The notes under the pieces are model-generated. The model did no database searches. It was not told the DNA's origin and was given only the letters and a program-made list of their open reading frames with translations. Shown in pieces: positions 1 through 4,768 of a stretch of 7,225 nucleotides of DNA (the first letter of the stretch is position 1; each line of letters starts with the position of its first letter). The position numbers were made by a program, and so were the translations under genes. The DNA lies in the NCBI GenBank assembly GCA_902773265.1, contig CACYDZ010000292.1:1-7225 (forward strand), read 5' to 3'. This stretch comes from an uncultured Ruminococcus sp. GTDB lineage: Bacteria > Bacillota > Clostridia > Oscillospirales > Acutalibacteraceae.

Positions 1-5
1 GCCCT

Positions 6-890
6 TTAACTTTGATTGTACGGATTGACATGAACCATACAGTGTTTGACAAGAGGAAATTCTTTTTCGATAGCATCATGAACATTCTGAGATATGGCAT
101 GACTTTCTTTCAGGCGTAAATTTTCATCAGCGGAAATTTCAATATCCACATAGATTTTGTTGCCGAAAAGCCGTGTGCGGATAACATCAAGCCGTTTCAC
201 ACCGTCCTGTTCCATAACAAGGGTTGTCATTCTGGCAACCGTTTCTTCGTCACATGACTTGTCTATCATCTTATCCACAGCGTCTTTGACAATATCATAA
301 GTCGCTTTCAGAATAAACAGGGAAATAACTACACAAGCAATCGGGTCAAGAATTTTAACCCCGTGCATTGCTCCGAAAATACCTATCAGCGAACCGACTG
401 AAGAAAGTGCATCACTGCGATGATGCCATGCGTCCGCTTTGAGAGAAGAACTGTTGATTTTTTTTGCTCCCAGAACAGTGTACCAATACATCATTTCTTT
501 GACAAGAATGGAAATAACAGAAGCCACTAAGGCTAAAGATGTCGGTGTTGCCAAAGTCTGATAATTCTGCGAAACAATAGTTTTCAGTCCTGTATAGCCT
601 ATACCTGCACCCGTCACCCCCAGTATTCCTGCCAGAATGAGTGCCGAAACACATTCCAGCCGTTCATGACCGTATTGGTGCTGAATATCGCTCTTTTTCC
701 GTGACAGAATAAACCCTATAATAACAATAATCGTGCTTATCACATCAGATGCTGAATGGATTGCATCTGACAGCATCGCTCCTGATTTTCCCACAATTCC
801 CGCAACAAATTTGAATACCGTCAGCAGAAAATTCAACGCTATTGTTACTGCTGAAATTCTTATTGCCACAGACTTACTTTCGTCTTTCAT
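6..890 (-). CDS. Cation diffusion facilitator (CDF) family metal transporter, zinc-type site
   Basis: A complete 294-residue inner-membrane metal/proton antiporter that would export divalent cations, most likely zinc, from the cytoplasm. About six hydrophobic segments can be seen (near residues 12-32, 45-63, 82-100, 117-133, 158-176 and 181-198), followed by a cytosolic domain from about 208 that ends in the family's HCMVHVNP-like stretch (283-290). The transport-site residues are H45 and D49 in the second membrane segment and H156 and D160 in the fifth. This HxxxD/HxxxD pattern is the zinc/cobalt/cadmium type (ZitB, CzcD); manganese-type members have DxxxD. Length is normal for the family. 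The ATG at 890 is preceded by a modest AAGGA about ten bases upstream. A near-consensus promoter lies just upstream, so the gene is probably its own transcription unit. The family is clear; the metal is inferred from the site residues only. Confidence 0.93.
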   Translation of the reverse strand: MKDESKSVAIRISAVTIALNFLLTVFKFVAGIVGKSGAMLSDAIHSASDVISTIIVIIGFILSRKKSDIQHQYGHERLECVSALILAGILGVTGAGIGYTGLKTIVSQNYQTLATPTSLALVASVISILVKEMMYWYTVLGAKKINSSSLKADAWHHRSDALSSVGSLIGIFGAMHGVKILDPIACVVISLFILKATYDIVKDAVDKMIDKSCDEETVARMTTLVMEQDGVKRLDVIRTRLFGNKIYVDIEISADENLRLKESHAISQNVHDAIEKEFPLVKHCMVHVNPYNQS

Positions 891-926
891 CTATACCAAT
901 TCCTTTCCTGAATATCTCTCTTAATT

Positions 927-956
927 ATTATATATAGTTTTCAGTAAAAGTGTCAA
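927..956 (-). promoter_or_regulatory. Sigma-A type promoter of the CDF transporter gene
   Basis: On the minus strand TTGACA (956-951) and TATAAT (932-927) are separated by 18 bases, both matching consensus. Transcription would start near 920, giving a leader of about 30 bases before the ATG at 890. The -10 box contains the only in-frame stop codon (930-928) of the small basic gene to the right, and the -35 box abuts that gene's terminator T-run. Confidence 0.8.
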
Positions 957-1134
957 CACCAAAAAGAAAACCGTTTTCAGTTTCTGATTTTGCCTGAAAA
1001 CGGTTTCTCTTATAGATTTTTTTGCTTTCTTTTACTCTGGTAACAGGATTGGTCTGCCACATATTCCTCTTTTGCTTATAATATTCTTTTCGGGCTTTCT
1101 TGCTCTGTTTGGCAAGCGGTATCATTTTTGTCAT
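928..1134 (-). CDS. Small lysine/arginine-rich protein with a terminator before its stop codon; candidate ribosome-rescue factor
   Basis: A very small basic protein, 68 residues if read to the nominal stop. The core begins MTKMIP and contains the motif NPVTR followed by KESKKIYKR; about 15 of its first 43 residues are Lys or Arg. I recall similar unnamed short proteins (MIP..KQSKK...NPVTR....KK.Y.R) from many Clostridia. The ATG at 1134 is preferred because GAGGAG lies seven bases upstream; the in-frame ATG at 1140 sits one base from that site, too close to be used. Directly after KKIYKR (from about 1006) the frame enters a 13-bp terminator stem without meeting a stop; the first stop is at 928-930, in the next promoter. 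The mRNA is therefore probably stopless and the last 15 or so residues never made. The basic core and NPxxR...KK.Y.R pattern loosely resemble ArfA/BrfA rescue factors. No membrane segment is present. The function is inferred; an unrelated nucleic-acid-binding peptide is the alternative. Confidence 0.7.
   Translation of the reverse strand: MTKMIPLAKQSKKARKEYYKQKRNMWQTNPVTRVKESKKIYKRNRFQAKSETENGFLFGVDTFTENYI
957..1006 (-). terminator. Intrinsic terminator inside the reading frame of the small basic gene
   Basis: A perfect 13-bp inverted repeat pairs 968-980 with 994-1006 around a 13-base loop. On the minus strand the stem is followed by a T-rich run (TTTTCTTTTT, ending near 961). On the plus strand no T-run directly follows, so it serves the minus-strand gene. 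The stem encodes residues just after the KKIYKR core and lies upstream of the in-frame stop at 928-930. Confidence 0.82.
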
Positions 1135-1155
1135 AATCATTCTCCTCTATATGTA

Positions 1156-1184
1156 TTGATTTTTGATAAAAAAGCAGTTATAAT
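1156..1184 (+). promoter_or_regulatory. Sigma-A type promoter of the XRE regulator gene
   Basis: TTGATT (1156-1161) and a perfect TATAAT (1179-1184) are 17 bases apart. Transcription would start near 1191, leaving a leader of about 39 bases with a strong AAGAAGGGGG ribosome site (1213-1222) seven bases before the ATG at 1230. No equally good minus-strand promoter for the divergent small gene could be found; a TATAAC on the opposite strand overlaps the same spot but lacks a good -35. Confidence 0.75.
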
Positions 1185-1190
1185 CAACTG
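1175..1190. promoter_or_regulatory. Candidate operator palindrome between the two divergent small genes
   Basis: CAGTT and AACTG form an inverted repeat with a six-base spacer (CAGTT-ATAATC-AACTG). It covers the -10 box of the XRE gene promoter and lies about 40 bases upstream of the small basic gene on the other strand. Size and symmetry fit a dimeric XRE-type repressor. The neighbouring XRE protein is the obvious candidate to bind it, which would give autoregulation and possibly joint control. The palindrome is visible; binding is inferred. Confidence 0.45.
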
Positions 1191-1229
1191 GTAAAATGTT
1201 GTTTTCTGATTAAAGAAGGGGGTTTTTGT

Positions 1230-1721
1230 ATGTCTGATATACTTTTTCCCGTCATTGATATGGTGGCAACAGGGGAAAATATTCTGCATCTGCGTAAGAA
1301 CAAAGGGCTTTCTGTAAAAGATTTACAGAAATTTTTCGGCTTTGAAGAACCGCAGGCTATCTACAAATGGCAAAAAGGAAAATGTCTGCCGAGTGTGGAT
1401 AACCTTTATGCTCTCAGTCTGATTTTACAGACACCAATGAATGAAATTATTGTGCAAAGAGGACATTCAGCCTGTACTGAATGTCCTCTTCCCTTTTCCG
1501 ACCGCTTGCTTTACAACAGAATAAGCCGCCGCTTAAACCATTTTTTGTCTTGTTCAGAACATCATCACACAGTAAAAACCGTGCTTTCTGTCCTGCACAA
1601 AACAGGTAAAAATATCCTGAGATATCCAAATACAAAATTGAAGTTTTCTGCGAAGCGACAGTACAAAAGAAAGAAATCACAAATTCTCACATCTGAAACT
1701 TTGACGAAAGAACTTTTCTGA
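1230..1721 (+). CDS. Small XRE-family helix-turn-helix regulator; frame runs through its terminator
   Basis: A cytoplasmic DNA-binding protein whose recognisable part is residues 1-75: FPVID.VATGENI, LRKNKGLSVKDL as the first helices of the fold, FGFEEPQAIYKWQKGK as the turn and recognition helix, and LPSVDNLYALS with PMNEIIV closing the domain. Small Clostridia regulators of this type, as I recall them, end at about this point. Here a 14-bp terminator stem starts at 1457 (codon 76) with no stop codon before it. The frame stays open to TGA at 1719-1721, adding about 88 residues that I do not recognise and that largely lie inside an inverted-repeat unit. The real product is therefore probably about 85-90 residues from a stopless mRNA. 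The ATG at 1230 is supported by AAGAAGGGGG and a consensus promoter. It is divergent from the small basic gene and the likely binder of the palindrome between them. The HTH assignment is firm; the C-terminus is doubtful. Confidence 0.82.
   Translation: MSDILFPVIDMVATGENILHLRKNKGLSVKDLQKFFGFEEPQAIYKWQKGKCLPSVDNLYALSLILQTPMNEIIVQRGHSACTECPLPFSDRLLYNRISRRLNHFLSCSEHHHTVKTVLSVLHKTGKNILRYPNTKLKFSAKRQYKRKKSQILTSETLTKELF
1457..1497 (+). terminator. Intrinsic terminator inside the XRE regulator reading frame
   Basis: AAGAGGACATTCAG (1457-1470) pairs perfectly over 14 bp with 1477-1490 around the loop CCTGTA. A pyrimidine tract, CCCTTTT (1491-1497), follows. The T-run is short and broken by C, so termination may be imperfect, and the stem could also be an RNase III substrate. 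It encodes residues 76-87 of the frame and precedes the nominal stop by about 230 bases. Confidence 0.68.
1499..1523 (+). repeat. Left arm of a 25-bp inverted-repeat pair
   Basis: This arm, beginning CGACCGCTTGCTTTAC, matches the reverse complement of 1829-1853 at 24 of 25 positions (the difference is A1515). It starts one base after the T-run of the XRE terminator. Confidence 0.85.
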
Positions 1722-1828
1722 CGCTGGATAACAGCGAAGAGTGCTTTCTATTTTACATTGCAATCAATCAAAAGAAAAATATGCGGGGTTATAGTTCATC
1801 CGCACCTGAACCGATTTTCGCAGTAACC

Positions 1829-1853
1829 TATTCTGTCGTAAAGCAAGCGGTCG
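1829..1853 (-). repeat. Right arm of the 25-bp inverted-repeat pair
   Basis: Its reverse complement begins CGACCGCTTGCTTTACG and matches 1499-1523 with one mismatch. It ends seven bases before the nested palindrome region at 1861. Confidence 0.85.
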
Positions 1854-1860
1854 TTCTTGT

Positions 1861-1946
1861 GGTGATTGCACGGATAAAAACACTTTGTGTTTTTATCCGA
1901 AAAGTGCTTTGCACTTTTCCGCTCGTATACGAGCCGTGCAATCGCC
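1861..1946. repeat. Nested multi-hairpin palindromic element
   Basis: A 13-bp outer stem (1861-1873 with 1934-1946, one G-T pair) encloses three palindromes in tandem. The first is ATAAAAACAC-TTT-GTGTTTTTAT (1874-1896), which with the flanking CGG/CCG makes a 13-bp stem at 1871-1899. The second is AAAAGTGC-TTT-GCACTTTT (1900-1918). The third is GCTCGTATACGAGC (1921-1934). Removing 1874-1921 would leave one 38-base near-perfect palindrome, so two hairpin modules, each ending in CCG, seem to have been inserted into it. No T-run follows on either strand, so it is not a classical terminator. It begins six bases beyond the stop of the minus-strand gene at 1952, between convergent genes. It could be an extragenic palindromic repeat or a structured RNA. 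Confidence 0.85.
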
Positions 1947-1951
1947 TGATA

Positions 1952-2584
1952 TCAGACACGGGCAAGAAAATCATCAAAAATATCCGAAAAGCTGTCGTTG
2001 ACATCAAACGGAGCAGTATAATCCACTACCGAATTTATCATACAGGAATCAATTTCAGAAGAGATACTGTCTGATTTTGTTGTGAGTTCGGTAGCGTAAC
2101 GGCGAACCTTGTTACGGTCGAAATTGATTGTCTTCACCGTTTTGATATCGCACTTGTAGGCGACCTGATTACCTTCCGCATTGAAGCAGTAACCCGTACC
2201 CGCCCTCTGGCTGACGATTTCGGAATTTTTCAAAGCTGTCATTTTGCGGAAAATATTGGCGATACTCTGGCGGTGTTTGTTCAGACTGACTTCCCCGTCA
2301 ATATCAAGGGAAAGACTTTTCTTGACAGTATTGATAATCCCCGAAAGTTTTTCGTGTTCCTTGAGGAGATAGAGTAAAAAATCGGTAAGCTGATTAATCT
2401 GGGCATAATACTCTGTATTGGGGACTTCCGTTACTGTTTCGTTAGCCGCCTGAGGCATAGCTTTCTTGTAGAGATAAGTTTTTTGTGTTTTAATCACATT
2501 GTCTTCCACCGTCAGAATCCTTTCGACAGTTTCCATCAGGATCTGTAACTTATTCTGAAATCGGAAAGCCTCTTTAAGGTTCAT
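1952..2584 (-). CDS. Conserved hypothetical protein, 210 residues, helical
   Basis: I do not know the function. The sequence beginning MNLKEAFRFQ and the later stretches YCFNAEGNQVAYKCDIKTV (132-150) and SSEIDSCMINSVVDY (175-189) recall an unnamed protein family found in Clostridia and Ruminococcus genomes, in phage-like and chromosomal settings; this is from memory. Residues 1-40 and 58-120 look alpha-helical and charged, possibly coiled coil. There is no signal peptide or membrane segment, so it is probably cytoplasmic. The ATG at 2584 has GGAG nine bases upstream and a good promoter about 35 bases further up, so it is likely monocistronic. The stop lies six bases from the nested palindrome. 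The C-terminus is acidic (FDVNDSFSDIFDDF). Confidence 0.8.
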   Translation of the reverse strand: MNLKEAFRFQNKLQILMETVERILTVEDNVIKTQKTYLYKKAMPQAANETVTEVPNTEYYAQINQLTDFLLYLLKEHEKLSGIINTVKKSLSLDIDGEVSLNKHRQSIANIFRKMTALKNSEIVSQRAGTGYCFNAEGNQVAYKCDIKTVKTINFDRNKVRRYATELTTKSDSISSEIDSCMINSVVDYTAPFDVNDSFSDIFDDFLARV

Positions 2585-2617
2585 TATACATCACTCCGTT
2601 TCTGTTTTGTTGACATG

Positions 2618-2647
2618 ATTATACTACTGATTTACAGGTTCTGTCAT
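2618..2647 (-). promoter_or_regulatory. Promoter of the 210-residue hypothetical gene
   Basis: On the minus strand ATGACA (2647-2642) and a perfect TATAAT (2623-2618) lie 18 bases apart, about 34 bases upstream of the ATG at 2584. Confidence 0.65.
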
Positions 2648-2656
2648 TAAACCTGT
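2634..2656. promoter_or_regulatory. Inverted repeat across the -35 box, candidate operator
   Basis: ACAGGTT (2634-2640) and AACCTGT (2650-2656) form a 7-bp inverted repeat with a nine-base spacer that contains most of the -35 box of the promoter above. The position suggests a repressor site. No regulator gene lies next to it, so the binder is unknown. Confidence 0.35.
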
Positions 2657-2660
2657 GGTT

Positions 2661-2701
2661 GAAAAAACAGCTACAAAGTAAATTTTATACCCTGTAGCTG
2701 T
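2661..2701 (-). terminator. Intrinsic terminator of the sugar-ABC ATPase gene
   Basis: ACAGCTACA (2667-2675) pairs over 9 bp with 2693-2701. On the minus strand the stem is followed by TTTTTTC. It starts about 16 bases after the stop codon at 2718-2720. Confidence 0.78.
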
Positions 2702-2717
2702 GAATATTCAGAAAAAA

Positions 2718-3872
2718 TTATTTGAACAAATTGACTGTAGAAGAACTTCCGTTATGGTCAAATCCGACAGGTAAAGCGATATTCTGTTCCGTTTCCTTAT
2801 CAAAGATATGTAACTTACTAAGGTCGAAAGCAATTTTGATGGTATCGCCGGGTTTAGCCTTAGAGGTAGGAGCAACTCTTGCGGTAACAGACGCTGAACC
2901 AACTGTGAGATACAGATAAATTTCAGCACCCATCAATTCGGTAACTTCTACTTTAGCTTCCATAGCATTGGCATACTTGTTAATGCTGTCATAGTCATCG
3001 TAAACATGTTCAGGACGGATACCAAAGACAACTTCTTTTCCGACATACCCGGAAAGCTGAGTAGCTTTGGAATCAGGAATAGCCAGTGTAATACCGTCAA
3101 AGGAAAGTGTGTAAGTAGGACCGCTCTTACCGACAACTGCATTGATGAAGTTCATCTGAGGTGAACCGATGAAACCTGCAACAAATTCATTACAAGGGAA
3201 ATCGTACAGATGCTGAGGAGTATTGACCTGCTGAACAAAACCGTCTTTCATAACAACGATTCTTGTACCCATTGTCATAGCTTCTGTCTGGTCATGTGTG
3301 ACATAGATGAATGTTGTACCCAGTCTCTGATGAAGTTTGGAAATTTCTGTTCTCATCTGAGCTCTGAGTTTTGCGTCCAGGTTGGAAAGGGGTTCGTCTA
3401 GTAAGAATACTTTAGGGTCACGGACAATCGCTCTACCCAAAGCAACACGCTGTCTCTGACCGCCGGACAAAGCCTTCGGTTTACGCTCAAGCAAATGGTC
3501 GATGTCCAGGATTCTGGCAGCTTCTTCAACCTTTCTGCGGATTTCCTCTTTGGGAACTTTTCTGAGTTTCAGACCGAATGCCATATTGTCATAAACTGAC
3601 ATATGAGGATACAACGCATAGTTCTGGAATACCATAGCGATATCTCTGTCTTTGGGAGCAACATCGTTGACAATGGTATCACCGATAGTCAAAGTTCCTT
3701 TACTGATGTCTTCAAGACCGGCAATCATTCTCAATGTTGTTGACTTACCACAGCCTGAAGGACCGACAAGAATAATAAACTCCTTATCCTGGATATCAAG
3801 GTTTACATCTGATACAGCGACAACTCCGCCGTCATAAATTTTATAAATGTGTTCAAGCCTTACATCAGCCAT
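2718..3872 (-). CDS. msmK: Sugar ABC transporter ATP-binding protein, MsmK/UgpC/MalK type
   Basis: The cytoplasmic ATPase that powers carbohydrate uptake by binding the permease pair of sugar ABC importers. All motifs are intact (numbered from the ATG at 3872): Walker A GPSGCGKST at 37-45, Q-loop Q83, signature LSGGQ at 135-139, Walker B VFLLDEP at 155-161, D-loop SNLD at 163-166 and switch histidine H193. Residues from about 238 form the TOBE-type regulatory domain of the MalK family. The 384-residue length is normal. The ATG at 3872 (MADVRLEHIYKIYDGG) is nine bases from AGGAGG and matches the usual family start; the in-frame GTG at 3878 is too close. No permease or solute-binding gene is adjacent, as for MsmK in Streptococcus and MsmX in Bacillus, which serve several transporters. 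That sharing role is an inference here. It has its own terminator. Confidence 0.95.
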   Translation of the reverse strand: MADVRLEHIYKIYDGGVVAVSDVNLDIQDKEFIILVGPSGCGKSTTLRMIAGLEDISKGTLTIGDTIVNDVAPKDRDIAMVFQNYALYPHMSVYDNMAFGLKLRKVPKEEIRRKVEEAARILDIDHLLERKPKALSGGQRQRVALGRAIVRDPKVFLLDEPLSNLDAKLRAQMRTEISKLHQRLGTTFIYVTHDQTEAMTMGTRIVVMKDGFVQQVNTPQHLYDFPCNEFVAGFIGSPQMNFINAVVGKSGPTYTLSFDGITLAIPDSKATQLSGYVGKEVVFGIRPEHVYDDYDSINKYANAMEAKVEVTELMGAEIYLYLTVGSASVTARVAPTSKAKPGDTIKIAFDLSKLHIFDKETEQNIALPVGFDHNGSSSTVNLFK

Positions 3873-3933
3873 CTCCACATACCTCCTATATTTTCCCTTA
3901 CTGTCAAATGCAAGGTTTATAATTACGAATATA

Positions 3934-3957
3934 AATATATCACTTTTCGACGAAAGT
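3934..3957 (-). promoter_or_regulatory. Possible promoter/operator region of the ATPase gene
   Basis: The 146 bases between the ATPase start and the pseudouridine synthase stop are very AT-rich. A TATATT (3939-3934, minus strand) could be a -10 box but has no good -35. Just upstream, ACTTT (3942-3946) and AAAGT (3953-3957) form an inverted repeat with a six-base spacer, the size of a catabolite-type or LacI-type operator half-site pair. Both calls are weak, and read-through from the upstream gene is also possible. Confidence 0.25.
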
Positions 3958-4021
3958 TACTAGCCTATTTTTCACTAAATATTAATTTGAATATTTTACA
4001 AATCCGATATCCTGCGAAAAA

Positions 4022-4762
4022 CTAACAATAGATTTCGTGCAAATTGTCAAACAGAATACCGTGTATTGCCAAATAATCCATTTCGACAAATTTTCTTTTG
4101 TTCAAAATGCTGTCCAGCGTAAGATTTCCGATAGCAGTTCTTTTAAGGTGAAGAACTTTCTTTCCACGAACTGACAGCATTTTTTTTACCTGATGGAACA
4201 TTCCCTCACAGACTTTCACTTCCACAATAGGGTGATTATCCCAGCTGAGTTGTCGCAGAAAGGCTTTCCGACATTTTGTACCGTCTTTGAACACAATACC
4301 GTCAGCAAAAGCCTGTACATCTTCCTCACTGATACTGCTGTCAATAATGGCATGATATGTTTTGTAAAGATTTGTTTTAGGCGAGGTCACTTTGTGGGCA
4401 AAATCACCATCGTTGGTAATGATGAGTAAGCCTTCAGTATCTTTATCCAGTCTGCCTACGGGAAACAAATCTTTTCTTCTGTATTTTTCAGGAATAAGGT
4501 CAATAACGGTCTTTTCCTTTTTATCGCTCACCGCACACACCACTCCCGACGGCTTATCCATCAGAAGATAGATATACGGCTTGTATAGGATTTCCTGACC
4601 GTTGATACAGACCGTATCGTCAAAGCGGATTTTACCGTCTGCCTTTTTTACTACTTCACCGTTGACCGTAATTTTTCCGCTGTTTATCATCTTTCTGACT
4701 TCACTACGGCTTAAAGTCCCCTGTGAAGCAATAAATTTATCCAGTCTTTGCAGTTCACTCAA
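4022..4762 (-). CDS. rsuA: Pseudouridine synthase, RsuA family (16S rRNA U516 type)
   Basis: Converts a uridine in rRNA to pseudouridine; RsuA acts on 16S rRNA U516, and close relatives RluB/E/F act on 23S rRNA. An S4 RNA-binding domain covers about residues 4-50 (QRLDKFIASQGTLSRSEV at 5-22), followed by the catalytic domain from about 62. The motif GRLDKDTEGLL (103-113) carries the catalytic aspartate D106, and KVCEGMFHQVKKML lies near the C-terminus as expected. The 246-residue length fits RsuA. The start is TTG at 4762: AGGGG lies eight bases upstream, within the last codons of the preceding gene, whose stop ends seven bases before, and the family N-terminus follows directly. Translation is probably coupled to the upstream gene. 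No terminator with a T-run follows the stop. The exact rRNA position is inferred from family similarity. Confidence 0.92.
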   Translation of the reverse strand: MSELQRLDKFIASQGTLSRSEVRKMINSGKITVNGEVVKKADGKIRFDDTVCINGQEILYKPYIYLLMDKPSGVVCAVSDKKEKTVIDLIPEKYRRKDLFPVGRLDKDTEGLLIITNDGDFAHKVTSPKTNLYKTYHAIIDSSISEEDVQAFADGIVFKDGTKCRKAFLRQLSWDNHPIVEVKVCEGMFHQVKKMLSVRGKKVLHLKRTAIGNLTLDSILNKRKFVEMDYLAIHGILFDNLHEIYC

Positions 4763-4768
4763 ATCAGA

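Larger units (their letters stand above)
1499..1853. mobile_element. Possible MITE-like unit bounded by 25-bp inverted repeats, non-coding interior
   Basis: The two arms enclose 305 bases in which I recognise no gene; open frames on both strands give no familiar protein. Each outer edge is bordered by the trinucleotide TTC (1496-1498 and 1854-1856), which could be a three-base target duplication, although three bases can match by chance. Size, matched ends and lack of a transposase fit a miniature inverted-repeat element. A long-range RNA stem or two copies of a dispersed repeat in opposite orientation would look the same. The nominal C-terminal part of the XRE frame falls within it. Confidence 0.3.

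Noticed and set aside
1134..1140. The ATG at 1140 as start of the small basic protein
   Set aside because: It lies one base from the GAGGAG ribosome site; the in-frame ATG at 1134 has normal seven-base spacing and matches the expected family start.
1447..1680. A 77-codon minus-strand frame opposite the end of the XRE gene
   Set aside because: It has no ribosome site or familiar motifs, and it crosses the terminator stem and one inverted-repeat arm.
1861..1946. CRISPR array or simple intrinsic terminator reading of the palindromes
   Set aside because: There are no regularly spaced identical repeats with unique spacers, and no T-run follows the stems on either strand.
1781..2074. A 97-codon plus-strand frame
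   Set aside because: It crosses the nested palindromes and runs antisense into the 210-residue gene, with no ribosome site and no recognisable protein pattern.
3872..3880. GTG at 3878 or ATG at 3880 as start of the sugar ATPase
   Set aside because: The GTG is only three bases from AGGAGG and the ATG at 3880 is out of frame; the ATG at 3872 has nine-base spacing and the family N-terminus.
3902..3907. TTGACA on the minus strand as the -35 box of the ATPase gene
   Set aside because: A -10 at normal spacing would fall on the ribosome site and leave no room for a leader.
3977..3996. AT-only hairpin (AAATATT/AATATTT) as terminator of rsuA
   Set aside because: The seven-bp stem has no G-C pair and is not followed by a T-run on the minus strand.
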